NCBI GenBank assembly: GCA_963575745.1
Contig: CAUYUJ010022426.1
Span: 58,501 to 122,500, forward strand
DNA length: 64,000 bases
Origin: Prorocentrum cordatum
Lineage: Eukaryota; Sar; Dinophyceae; Prorocentrales; Prorocentraceae
Reading direction: 5' to 3'
The position numbers were made by a program, and so were the translations under genes. Positions 32,801 to 42,800 of this stretch are shown here, in pieces (position 1 is the first letter of the stretch; each line of letters opens with the position of its first letter). The notes under the pieces are model-generated. The model searched no databases. It was not told where the DNA came from and saw only the letters and a program-made list of their open reading frames with translations.

Positions 32801-34940
32801 GGAGGCCCCGAGAGGCCCCAGGAGCAGGAGGCCTCAGAAGGCAACAGGAGTGGCTCCAATCCCATGTGTTTTACGTATGCTCCTATCGATTGGGCCTCAC
32901 CTGGAGCACGATTCTTTGATGTTATACGTATGTTTCTATAGATTGTCCTTCTCCTGTGTACACAATCCTAAATGTTTTACTATGTTCCTATATATTGGGC
33001 CTCTCCTGGGGCACGAGTCCTTGGTGTTTTACGCGTGTTCCTATAGATTGCCCTTCTCCTGTGGCTCTAATCCGCAATGTTTTATGTACGTCTGTTGCTA
33101 TAGATTGCGCCTCTCCTGGGGCACGAAACCTCCCTAGGAGGTCCCAGGAGGCCCCAAGAGGCTCCTGGAGACCCCAGGAAGCCCCAGTAGGTTTCAGGAG
33201 GCCCCAGGAGGCCCCAGGCTCATGCACAAAGACGCGCTCGTACTACTGAGGCTCATTCACACTCCAATTCATTCGCAGTTAGATTTATGTCCAGACCGTC
33301 ACAACTGAAGCCCGTGTATATTCGAAAGCTCTTGCGCCTAGACATTCACGGCGGACAGGTCCATGCGAATAGATGCACATATGGGGAGCTCCACGCAGTG
33401 AATAATTTCTTAGACGCCGCCGACTTCTCCTCCTTATTATCCTTCACCTCCCCTCTCCTCCTCATACCCAGACTTACTCATAGACAGACTGACTCACACT
33501 CAGACTTACTCATACCAGACTTACTCACACACAACATTACTCATACGCAGACCTACTCCTACTCAGACTTACTCATGCTGAGATTCACGCACGCCCCGTT
33601 CGCGGCCGTTTGGTGGGGATGCCTCAAGCGGTTTGCCTGGTTTATGTCCCAACATCCTTCGCTTTCGGAGCAGATTTGGAGAATGTCTCGAGCGAGGCGC
33701 TCATATTCACGTCCCTAAGGGGAGCCGCCGAGGGGTGCTGCACGGTCCCGTTCGCGGCAGTGTTGTGGAGATGTCTCAAGAGGTTTGTCTGTTTTCTGTC
33801 CCAACATCCTTCGCTTTCGGAGCAGATTTGGAGGATGTCTCGAGCGAGGCGCCCATGTTCATGTCCCTAAGGGGAGCCGCCGAGGGGTGTTGCACGGTCC
33901 CGTTCGCGGCTATTTGTGGGGATCTCTCAAGCGGTTTGCCGGCTTTCTGTCCCAACATCCTTCGCTTTCGGAGCAGATTTGGAGGATGTCTCGAGCGAGG
34001 CGCCCATTTTCACGTCCCTAAGAGAAGCCGCCGAGGGGTGTTGCACGGTCCCGTTCGCGGCAGTGTTGTGGGGACGTCTCACGCGGTTTCAACATCCGTC
34101 GCTTTCGGAGCAGATTTGGAGGATGTCTCGAGCGAGGCGCTCAGTTTCACGTCCCCCAAGGGAGCCGCCGAGGGGTGTTGCACGGTCCCGTTCGCGGCCG
34201 TGTTGTGGGGATGTCTCGAGCGGGTTGCATGTTTTCTGTCCCAACATCCTTCGCTTTCGGAGCAGGTTTGGAGGATGTCTCGAGCGAGGCGGTCATTTTC
34301 ACCCCCCAGGTGGGCCAGATTTTGAGGATGTCTCGATCGGTGGCCAGACTCGTGGGCACAGATTCTCCTCAGAATGCCACTGGAGGCTCCAACAGGCTCC
34401 AGGAGAGGTCCCAGGAGGCATCAGGAGGCAACAGAAAGACTCAAGTGACCACAGGATGTCCCAAGAGGCTCTAGGAGGCCCCAGGAAGCTTCTGGAGGCC
34501 TCAGGAAGCCACAGGAGGCCCCAGGAGGCCAGAGGAAGCGCCAGGAGGCATCGGAAGGCAACAGGAGGCCCCGAGAGGCCCCAGGAGTAGGAGGCCTCAG
34601 AAGGCAACAGGAGTGGCTCCAATCCCATGTGTTTGACGTATGTTCCTATAGATTGGGCCTCACCTGGAGCACGAATCCTTGATGTCATACGTATGCTTCT
34701 ATATGTTGTCCGTCTCCTGTGCATTTATGTTCATATAGGGCCTCTCCTGGGGCACGAGTCCTTGGTGCTGTACGTGTGTTCCTATAGATTGCTCCCTTCT
34801 CCTGTGGCTCCAATCCGCAATGTTTTATGTACGTCTGTTGCTATAGATTGCGCCTCTCCTGGAGGCCCCTGGAAGCCCCAGTAGGTTTCAGGAGGCCCCA
34901 GGAGGCCCCAGGAGGACACAGGCTCATGCGCAGAGACGCG
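29890..34940 (+). repeat. Higher-order repeat domain (modules of about 700 bp and 150 bp)
   Basis: A module starting CCCCATATCCAAAGATGGGG, then GGCGGACCGCGCCGGAAGG, CACTCAGACTCA runs, CCCGTTCGCGGAATTTTGTG, TTCGGAGCAGATTTGGAGGA and (CCAGGAGGC)n recurs at about 29.9, 30.6 and 32.0 kb. At 33.6-34.3 kb the TTCGGAGCAGATTTGGAGGA part forms five tandem units of about 151 bp. A GGGCCTCTCCTGGGGCACGA module recurs at about 31.6, 33.0 and 34.7 kb. Open frames up to 237 codons are repeat-derived. Confidence 0.85.
31598..31626. repeat. (AT)n microsatellite
   Basis: Present in one copy of the higher-order module and absent from the copy at 33.0 kb. Confidence 0.9.
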
Positions 34941-35164
34941 CTCGTACTACTGAGGCTCATTCACTCTCCAATTCATTCTCAGCTACATAGATTCATGACC
35001 AGACCGTCAAAACTGAAGCCCGTTTATATTCGAAAGCTCTTGCGCCTAAGACACTCACGGTGGACAGGTCCGTGCGAATAGACACAAGTTTACTCATACT
35101 CAGATCTACTCCTACTCAGACTTACTCATGCTGAGACTCACTCATACCCAGACTACCTCATACT
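34941..35164. repeat. Tail of the repeat domain with CTCAGACTTACTCATAC repeats
   Basis: Degenerate ACTCAGACTTACTCA units continue those at about 33.46-33.58 kb. Confidence 0.7.
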
Positions 35165-35177
35165 CAGAATTGCGGGG

Positions 35178-35224
35178 CGCTCCTCCTCCTCCTCCTCCTC
35201 CTCCTCCTCCTTCTCCTCCTCTCC
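35178..35224. repeat. (CTC)n run directly upstream of a DinoSL relic
   Basis: CTCCTCCTC run ending six bases before the SL relic. Confidence 0.9.
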
Positions 35225-35228
35225 GCAG

Positions 35229-35249
35229 CAGCAGCCATGTTGGCTCAAG
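35229..35249 (+). other. Dinoflagellate spliced-leader relic
   Basis: The last 17 bases, AGCCATGTTGGCTCAAG, match the DinoSL with one change (T to G). Over 21 bases the identity is 18 of 21. It shares T4C with the relics at 23.0 and 38.3 kb. Confidence 0.8.
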
Positions 35250-35250
35250 T

Positions 35251-35269
35251 CCGCAGCGTTTCGCTCAGG
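35251..35269 (+). other. Second, truncated DinoSL relic in tandem
   Basis: CCGCAGCGTTTCGCTCAGG aligns to the DinoSL with a 2-nt gap and three or four mismatches, immediately behind the first relic. Confidence 0.6.
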
Positions 35270-35399
35270 ACTTGGCATCCTGGTGTCATCCGCCCCCTGT
35301 CGATGGCGTGCCAGCACTGGCAAGCTGGCCACGACCCCGCCGAGGTCCTCTGAAGGCCCCATCACAGTGCTCCCGCCGCTCCCAGCGCCTCTTCACCAG

Positions 35400-36092
35400 A
35401 TGTGTGGGGGGCCCGACGCCTCCAAAGAGACGCTCGCAATCACTCCTGCCTCAGCGCGCGGGCTCGTCGAGCACACCGTGAAAGCCCGCGTCGAACGCCT
35501 CCTGAATGCCCCCTCTGGCGCCGCCCGTGCCGCCGATCTCGCGGAGACTCGCCTCCTCCTCCTCCTCGAAGCCCTCCACGACGAGCCCGTTGTCCCCGAA
35601 GTCCTGGTCGGCCCACCGCCGTCGCGCCGCCCCGCTTAGAAAGCCTGCCACCCGCACGAAGGCGCTCTCTCCGCCGTCGGCCGAAATGCAAACGCGAGGG
35701 GCTGCAGGGCGGTTACGATGTGTGCGGTCACGCCCGCGAACACGAAGTCGCCAGACAGGCACGCCTGGGCTCGCCGCCTCAAGACCGCCCGACTGCACCT
35801 CCGCGCTCGCCTTCAAGCCGCCCGCCTGCACCGCAGTGCCCTCGCCCGCGTCGATCTGCGCCCCCGCGCCCTCGTGGACCTGCTGCAGCCCCGCGCCTGC
35901 GGCGGCCGACGCCCCGACGCCCGCGCAGACCTGCTGCAGCTCCCCGAACCTGCCGCCGCACACTGCGGCCGCTGTCCTGGGATCTGCGCGAGAGAGGCGC
36001 CCCACAGGCAGCGACGGCCCACACGGTCCTCAGGAGGCAACTCTTGTAAGGTCTTCGCGAGAGCAACCGAGGGTGACAGTCAGCCCGATTGA
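35400..36092 (+). pseudogene. SL-tagged retrocopy of an unknown gene, one in-frame TAG
   Basis: The frame is open from the SL relic at 35,229 to the TGA at 36,090-36,092 except for one TAG at 35,637-35,639. The first ATG in this frame is at 35,400. Part one (79 residues) includes ARGLVEHTVKARVERLLN and RAADLAETRLLLLLEALHDE, amphipathic helices. Part two includes WARRLKTARLHLRARLQAAR and VDLLQP/ADLLQLPEPAAAHCGRC. Third codon positions are strongly C/G, nearly all C in part two, which favours the plus strand over the open antisense frame. I do not recognise the family. The SL shows it derives from a trans-spliced mRNA, and the TAG suggests a pseudogene. Confidence 0.5.
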
Positions 36093-37464
36093 CGGGCCAT
36101 CGAGCCGGGCTGGCCCAGATTAAGCCCAGGACTGATTCAAGTTTGGCCGGATTTAGCAGGGTCAAGCGGAATCCACCAGGCTGAACCAGGATTGGGCGGG
36201 GTGTGCCGGCGCGGAATCCAACCTCCCAGGAATTGCATCCTGGCAATCCTGACACTCCCGACGGCCGCCTCGACCCAGGCGGCACAGCCGGCGGCAGTGC
36301 TGGCGCAGCCGCCCCGGCGCAGCATCCCGATCCGAGCGGCGAGCGGCCCGAGCGGGGCGCCGCTCCCTCGCCGTTGGCGGCGTGGGGCGGGCAGGCCGCA
36401 GGGGCCGCTGCGCTCTCCTGGCCGCTGCCTGGCACGGGCCCCAGCGGCAGCTGGGCCAGCTGGCAGCGCTCGTGCTGGGCCGTCGCTGGCGCTGGGGCCG
36501 CTGCAGGGCTGGGCGGAGATCCGAAAGCAAGGGTGCGGAGGTCGGGTTGCCCTCCGGGCCTGGGTCCACAGCCCTTCTGCTGTCGATCACGGTGCGGAGC
36601 TCCGCGTCCGGTGCGGTCCGCTGGTCGAGGTGCTCGGCCTGCGTCGCCCATACCCGCACGGAGATGCGTGCGCCCGCCGAGTGCTGGATCGTGGTGCTTG
36701 GGCTCACGATCGCGGTGGCACTCTCCACGCCCAGGCGAGACGTCGCCATACTCGGGGTGCGCCGTGACCCCGTCGGTGACCGCACGAGGCTGCAGCCGCG
36801 GAGAGACGTCGCCAGGCGCAGTGTGCGCTTCCTCGAGGCGCCGCAGCTCGAGAACCCGCGGCGGCCCTCTGGCCGCCGCCGCGGCCGCCGTGGCTGCGCC
36901 CGCTGACGCGCCGCCGCCTCCGCTGGCACCGCCCCCGCGCCGCGGCGCGCCCTCTCCGCTTGCGGCGTGTGGCAGGCGGGCCGCAGGGGCCGCTGCGTCC
37001 TCGCGCGGCGGCTGGGCCACAGGGGCCGCCGCGCCCCCTCCGCTGGCGGCGTGTGGCAGGCGGGCCTCAGGGGCCGCGGCTGCGACCCCGCCTCCCAGCG
37101 GCGGGTGGGCCGCGGGGGGCGCCGAGCCCCCGCTGCTGGCAGAAGGCTCGTGCGTCGTCGGCGACGCGGGCCGGCAGCGGCCACCGAGCGGCTGCGGCTG
37201 CGGCTGCGGCTGCGGCTGCGGCTGCGGCTGCGGCTGCGGCTCCTCGGGCGCTGGGGCGGCCACGCCCGCCGAGGCGCCGCGGGCGCCGACCTGCGCGATC
37301 CCGGAAGCCCCGACTCCGAGAACGTTGGCGTCTCGCTTTCGCTTCCGCCTGCCTTCATCTGGCCTGGGCTGGCGGAACCGCCGCCGTTTCACTTCCGCCA
37401 GCTTCTGCTGGCCTTCCGCGACCCCCCTTTCCTATTCCTCCCTCCCCCGTCTGACCCGGAAAAA
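36093..37464. other. GC-rich low-complexity region with (GGCTGC)9
   Basis: Several overlapping frames are open on both strands (537 and 398 codons on minus, 447 on plus). All are rich in Ala, Arg, Pro and Gly, and a GGCGGCGTG-GGCAGGC-type block is repeated near 36,370, 36,960 and 37,045. A GGCTGC hexamer repeat lies at 37,189-37,242. Codon bias does not single out one frame, so no CDS is called. Confidence 0.4.
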
Positions 37465-38136
37465 TTATCCGTACCGCTGCTCCCTGGAGCTCTCCCGCGG
37501 GGACGAGGGCCCACCATGGAGGCCGAAGTCCCCAGGGAATCGGTAGATCGGCACGTCCTGGGACGTCTTCTGCCGAGGGCAAGAAGCGGAGAAGGCGAGG
37601 ACATTTCTGAAGCGCCCCACCTGGTTCGCGAAATGGTCTGAAGGTGTGTCTGTGCTGTAGCAGCTGATCACGCTCCGCTGATCGGTGTCGCTGGTGTCGT
37701 CGCCAGACTTGGTACAAACGGGGCCCTGCTCAGGAGTAATGCCCACTGCTTGTGGCGGATCGCTCCCGACGCGTTGTGTGAGCGATTTCTCCAAACGGTC
37801 CGTTCTCACCGATGGAAAGGCATTGTACAGCGGCATGCCGACTATCTGAGACACAAACGCCACGTCCTTGGCGACCCTACAAAGGACATCACGAATGTGA
37901 CTGAACATGCAATAACCGCGTGCGCCTCGAATCTGGTAGCCTACCCACGCATCAATCAATAAACCTGCAACAATAGGGATGCAGAGTGTGCAAGCCAAGT
38001 TCCAATTCCCCGACGAGGCACATGTCAAAAACAAAATGGCACAGCTAAGACCAGCCCATCGGATTGCAGCGTGGGTGCTCATCGACTGTATTAGACTCTC
38101 ACAGCTGCAATTCCAGAATAACGAAGTAAACTTCAT
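37465..38136 (-). CDS. Hypothetical two-helix membrane protein, SL-tagged retrocopy
   Basis: The ORF encodes 223 residues from the ATG at 38,136 to the TAA at 37,465-37,467. That ATG is the first one of any frame downstream of the DinoSL relic at 38,265-38,283, which supports the start and the transcript direction. Residues 24-42 (around IRWAGLSCAILFLTC) and 46-67 (LACTLCIPIVAGLLIDAWVG) are strong membrane segments joined by a short loop, predicting a hairpin topology. Residues 70-110 are amphipathic, and the C-terminal half is polar and Ser/Asp-rich (SGDDTSDTDQRS). No domain family is recognised. The sequence has none of the repeat character of its surroundings and no stop, so it may still be functional. 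Confidence 0.6.
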   Translation of the reverse strand: MKFTSLFWNCSCESLIQSMSTHAAIRWAGLSCAILFLTCASSGNWNLACTLCIPIVAGLLIDAWVGYQIRGARGYCMFSHIRDVLCRVAKDVAFVSQIVGMPLYNAFPSVRTDRLEKSLTQRVGSDPPQAVGITPEQGPVCTKSGDDTSDTDQRSVISCYSTDTPSDHFANQVGRFRNVLAFSASCPRQKTSQDVPIYRFPGDFGLHGGPSSPRESSREQRYG

Positions 38137-38241
38137 TACCCCACCGATAGCGTACACGGCAACAGCAGTAACACAGATGGATCAGATTCAATATGGTGCG
38201 ACCTACAAGTCTGCAAGATTATGGAAAAAAGATCAACCAAG

Positions 38242-38283
38242 CTGAAGCCAAGTACTCTGCCCAAGTTGAGCCAAATTCTGCGG
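38242..38283 (-). other. DinoSL relic (38,265-38,283) with a possible second degenerate relic
   Basis: The minus strand reads CCGCAGAATTTGGCTCAAC. This matches the 21-nt DinoSL at 16 of 19 aligned positions with a 2-nt deletion. GTACTTGGCTTCAG follows and resembles a second relic. Confidence 0.65.
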
Positions 38284-38356
38284 AAGCCATCGCGGATCGC
38301 ATGTTGCGTTAGAGGCGCTGGCGCGATCCTTTGTCAAACGTGGGGATCACCGTAGC

Positions 38357-38596
38357 ATGGCAAAAACGTCGCTGACTCGTGCATCAGCTATCGATGATTA
38401 CACTTTTAATCAGCACATCGCCACCTTGACTGGCAATGCAAGACGCTCCGAGGATGCCCATCCTGGACCTTCTCTCGGCCGACGGCACGACGAGGGCGGG
38501 CCCAACGCGCAGCAAGACGACCGATGCTCGAGCCCAAGGGCTCCTCACCATCATCCTCTTGAAGACATGTTAGCCAGCGTGGGCCCCAAGCAGTGA
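38357..38596 (+). CDS. Hypothetical small ORF
   Basis: This is a 79-codon frame starting MAKTSLTRASAIDDYTFNQH, with a polar, charged composition and no repeats. It lies upstream of and divergent from the membrane-protein ORF, beyond its SL relic. No family is recognised and no promoter or SL is seen for it. The length is within the range expected by chance. Confidence 0.2.
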   Translation: MAKTSLTRASAIDDYTFNQHIATLTGNARRSEDAHPGPSLGRRHDEGGPNAQQDDRCSSPRAPHHHPLEDMLASVGPKQ

Positions 38597-38609
38597 TTCC
38601 TTGCAACCC

Positions 38610-39215
38610 ATGCGGAGCAATCTAATTGGTGAATTCAACGTGGTGCAATCTAAGTGGTGCAGTCCATGTGGTGCAATGTATGTGGTGCAGGCCAATGCGA
38701 AGCAATGCAAAGCAATGCGAAGCAATTCAAAGCAATGCAAAACAATGCAAAGCAATGCAATGCGATAGAAGACAAAGCAACGTAACGCAATGCAAAGCAA
38801 CGCAATGCAAAACAAAGTCAAGCAAAGCAACGCAAAGCAATACAAAGAAATACACAGCAATGCAATGCAATGCAAAGCAATGTAAAGCATCGCTGAGTAT
38901 CGCTGAGCATCGCAAAGCAATCCAAATCAACGAAAAGCAATGCAAAGCAATGCAAAGCAAAGCTATGCGAAGAAATGCAATGCAATGCAAAACAATGTAA
39001 AGTATCGCTAATCAATGCAAAGCAATGTCAAGCAATTAAAAGCAATGCAAAGCAATGCAAAGCCATGTAAAGCAATGCAATGCAAAGCAATGCAATGCAA
39101 GGCGATGGAAAGCAATGCAAAGCAATGCAGTGCGACGTGAAGCACCGTAAAGCATCGCTAAGCAAATGCAGAGCAGCGTGACGCCATGCAGCGCAGAGCA
39201 GTGCAGAGCAGTGCA
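38610..39215. repeat. AAGCAATGC short tandem repeat
   Basis: About 600 bp of 5-10 bp units such as AAGCAATGCA. Confidence 0.95.
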
Positions 39216-40030
39216 GACGGCGAACCTCGCACAATCGAGCTCGTGAACGGGGACGGCGGCGGCAGGAGGCCACGGGCGGCCACGACCAGGCCGGAGCGAC
39301 GACCGGGCCAAGTCCCCGAGAAGCGAAGCAAGAGAACCCCGAGGTGCAAGCACTGCTGGGTGTGGGGGGGGGGGGAGAGCAAACCTCTCCCTTCAGTAAA
39401 ACCACCCTTCAGTGGAAACGGCCCGGGACCGAAACAGACGGACCTGGACCCGCAGAAAGGACCGCCGCGCCGCCCTCCCACGAACCGAAGACGGCCAGTG
39501 CGCTCATCCACGTGTCAGGGCAGGAGGTCTGTCCACCCCCGACGCTGTTGGGTGGGGGGGGGGGCGGGTCGCTGCACGAGCGCTCGGCGGTGCGCGCAGG
39601 CTTCCTCCCAGGGGTCGGCCCCGCACCTCTCGGCCCCTGCCGGGGGGAGGGGGGGGGCGCGCGCCGACCCCGATGGGTTCCTTCGCGGACCTCCGGAGGG
39701 TCTGCCTGCCGCGAGCGTTGCACGGCGCGATCCTCCTCGGGCGTGCTGCTGCGCATCGCCGCGAGCGCCCGCAAGGCGAGTCCCGCGGGCAGCCCCCCTC
39801 TGCTGCTGCGCGGAGCGCGGCGGGCCAGGAGCGAGGCTGCCCCGCCCGCCCGCCCAGGACGGGGAGGGGGGGAGGGCCCCCGGGTTCGCGGCGCGCCGCA
39901 GCGGGCGAGTCGCACGAGGGGCGCCGGAGAAGCTGCGGGAGGAGGGTGCCGAGAGGGTCCCGAGACGCTCCTGGAAGGCTGCGAGGCTCCAAAGCTCCCG
40001 AGATGCCAACGAGAGGCTCTGGACAGGCCA
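39216..40030. other. GC-rich unique region, no gene recognised
   Basis: Frames of 160-290 codons are open in several phases on both strands, which is the signature of GC richness and not of one gene. Poly-G runs near 39,365, 39,553 and 39,645 break most readings. Confidence 0.35.
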
Positions 40031-40220
40031 CCGAGAGGCTCATGAGAGGTTCTTGAGAAGCCGTTGAGAGGCTCCAAAGCTCTTGAGAGGCTCTTGTGAG
40101 GCTACTGGGAGGAGGCTCCCGAGAGGGTCCGAAAGGGTCCTCAGAGAAACACGAAAAGGCTCGCGAGATGATTCTGAAGGGCTCGTGAAAGGATCCTGAG
40201 AGGATCCTGATGTTAGACGC
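40030..40220. repeat. GAGAGGCTC short tandem repeat
   Basis: Units TTGAGAGGCTC/GAGAGGGTCC, 9-14 bp long. Confidence 0.8.
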
Positions 40221-40532
40221 CTTCTAGATGGGGTCCGAGTAGATGGGGTCGGAGGATCGCGCCGCATCGCCACTGCATCAGCTATGTATCGCCGATGCAT
40301 CGGCGCCGTCGGCGAGAAAATCCGCCGGCCCCCTTGTGGGGCCACCAGGCTGTAGGCGCGGGATTCCCAGTTTCCTGTGCCAGTTGTAGCTTGTAGTTTC
40401 CAATGTTGCAGTTATGTTTCTTGCTGGTTGCTGTAACTAGTTGATTGACCGCGCGAGGGGGGGGAGGCCCAAACCAGATATTTAGCACCCTCTGGGCGCG
40501 TTGTCTGAATTGCTGGGGGGGCTCGAAACCGA
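40221..40532. other. Unique spacer, nothing recognised
   Basis: AT-balanced sequence with no repeat, domain or RNA fold seen by eye. Confidence 0.3.
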
Positions 40533-40985
40533 CACCCCTCACACAGATCGGCGGGGTCAGGGTCCAAAAACACGGGGTTTTGTCACATTTATGAAATGCC
40601 GTGCCACCCCTCACGCAGATCCGCGGGGTCAGGGTCCAAAAACACAGGGGATTTGCCACATTTCTGAAATGCGGTGCCACCCCTCACCCAGATCCGCAAG
40701 GTCAGCGTCCAAAAACGAATGGGATGTGCCACATTTCTGAAATTCGGTGCCACCCCTCACACAGATCGGCGGGGTCAGGGTCCAAAAACATATGGGATGT
40801 GCCACATTTCTGAAATTCGGTGCCACCCCTCACGCAGATCCGCGGGGTCAGGGTCCAAAAACATAGGAGATTTGCAGACTTTCTGAAATTCAGTGCCACC
40901 CCTCACGCAGATCCGCGGGGTCAGGGTCCCAAAACACAAGGGATTTGCCACATTTCTGAAATTCGGTACCACCCTTCACGCACAT
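40533..40985 (+). repeat. 73-bp minisatellite, about six copies
   Basis: CACCCCTCAC starts at 40533, 40605, 40678, 40751, 40824 and 40897, with a last degenerate copy at 40970. Each unit holds GATCCGCGGGGTCAGGGTCC and CACATTTCTGAAATTCGGTG. The period of 73 is not a multiple of three, so the repeat reads in all frames. Confidence 0.95.
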
Positions 40986-41110
40986 CCATCGCAAGGCGTG
41001 GTAACCCAAACTGCGAGAACTCCCTCGGCCCTTTAATCGCAAGGTGTGGTAACCAAGCCCGTAAACCATACGCGTCTTACCAATCGCCAGGTGTGGTAAC
41101 CCCTCTTGTG
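40985..41110 (+). repeat. 48-bp repeat, three copies
   Basis: ATCGCAAGGTGTGGTAACC occurs near 40,987, 41,035 and 41,082. Confidence 0.85.
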
Positions 41111-41609
41111 ATCAGTTGGTTTTGCTGATTACGAATCGGCTTCGCATGAAGTTTCGATACTGCTTCACGACAGCGCCAAGGCCTCACGACTTAGCTCTTC
41201 CATGGCCCATTCTCCGATTCTCCGAGAGAGGGGGCCGGCGGCAAGGGGCGAAGCCCTTACGGATAAAAAGCCTCCACAGCTGCTTGACCCCCTCGCAAAT
41301 AACCGTCTGAAGCCCACAGGCACAAGTCCTGCGGGCCACCCGATGGGGCACGTGCCCCCGTGTCCAAGACAGAAAGGAGCACGTGCTCCGCGAACTGCGC
41401 GCGAAACAGGGCACGCAAGGAGGCCGTGCTCCGCGTGCCCTGCTCGGGGTAGGGGGCGCCGGAGGCCGTGCTCCCGCGCCCAGCCTACCCACCACCACCT
41501 CCGTGGGTGGCCGCGGCGACGAGGAGGAATTTTCTCTCTCCATGGCCCCCTACGGGCAAACAAGGGTGACGATCGGGCTGCTACCCGCGGGTTTTTCCTG
41601 GAAGGGGTC
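41111..41609. other. Unique GC-rich spacer
   Basis: Open frames on both strands without recognised domains. Confidence 0.3.
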
Positions 41610-41692
41610 CCAGGAGGAGGAGGAGGAGGAGGAGGGAGGAGGAGGAGGAGGAGGAGGAGGAGGAGGAGGAGGAGGAGGAGGAGGAGGAGTGG
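41610..41692. repeat. (GAG)n microsatellite
   Basis: Pure GAG/GGA run. Confidence 0.95.
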
Positions 41693-42584
41693 TGCGGGCT
41701 GAAGGGAGGCAAGGATGATTGCCCATCCCTGCCCACCCCTCTCCTCCACCTGAATCCCCGATCCCTTCTTGCAGCCCGCGGGGCTTGAACGCTACACGTG
41801 CGCACCCGCCTGGCGGCGCCGCGTGGCACGGGCGCTCGACCACCGCGCACTGGGCTCCCACGGAAGTCGCAGCTGCTATGGGTGGGGAGGAGGAACTTTC
41901 ATTGGGATGTGGGGATGCAAAGGGGCGAGGAGGAGGAGGGGAGGAGGATGGATCGGGATGGGGACAGATGGGCGAGAGAAGGAAGAGCGAGGCAGGCTCG
42001 GGACGGGGGGGAGCAAGGGCGTGGCAGGAACGGGACGGGACGGCGCAGTGGGGGACCAGGATGGGGGGATCACCAGCCTCGGGCTGATCCATATCTCCTA
42101 ATTTCGACCAGACAAAGAAGGGGATGACGACCCTAGGGATGCGCCCTAAGAAACTGATGAGATCCTCGGGACAGGCACCGAAATGAGGCGTCGCCAATCA
42201 TACAAGGATATAGGGATATGCTCCAGGCCGGGAGGGAGAGGCAGACGAGCGCGGGAGCGTCATCGAGCTCGCCTACGCCGCCGCCGCGGCGAGTGGCGGA
42301 GCGGGCGGACCTGTCCTGTCCAGGATCAACTGGTCGCGGAACACCGCGACGCCGGCAGGCGGCGGCGAGGGGAGGGCGAGACGCGAATGGAAGGCGAATG
42401 AAGAGAGGCCTGGGCTGGGCAAATCACAACAGAAAAACCGATAGCGTTTCTCCCTGGACCTCACCCGGGACGCGTCTTGACCAGGATCTCGAGGCAAATC
42501 CGGCGGTGCCGACGAGGGTCTCAGGCCGCAAAAGGAGAAAACGGGGGAATGGTACGGCATCGGTGCTTTTCCTCCTCTGATGGG
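41693..42584. other. Unique region with a dispersed-repeat segment at 42,445-42,525
   Basis: The segment GACCTCACCCGGGACGCGTC followed by TTGACCAGGATCTCGAGGCA matches 16,101-16,180. No gene recognised. Confidence 0.35.
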
Positions 42585-42800
42585 CAAGAGGAGGAGGAGG
42601 AGGAGGAGGAGGAGGAGGAGGAGGAGGAGGAGGAGGAGGAGGAGGAGGAGGAGGAGGAGGAGGAGGAGGATGAGACGGAGGAGGAGGAGGCGGAGGAGGA
42701 GGAGGCGGAGGCGGAGGCGGAGGAGGGGGGAGGGAGAGACGGAGGGAGGGAGGGAGGGACGGAGGGCGGGAGGAGAAGGAGGGGGGAGGCAGGGAGGCAG
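42585..42800. repeat. (GAG)n and GAGGGAGG microsatellite
   Basis: Pure GAG run, then GGCGGAGGAG and GGGAGGCA units. Confidence 0.95.

Noticed and set aside
35779-37546. Large ORFs of 537 (minus), 398 (minus) and 447 (plus) codons
   Set aside because: All phases are open because the sequence is very GC-rich. Products are Ala/Arg/Pro-rich, contain a GGCTGC repeat, and no single frame is favoured.
40533-40985. CRISPR array
   Set aside because: The 73-bp units are contiguous with no unique spacers, and the genome is eukaryotic.
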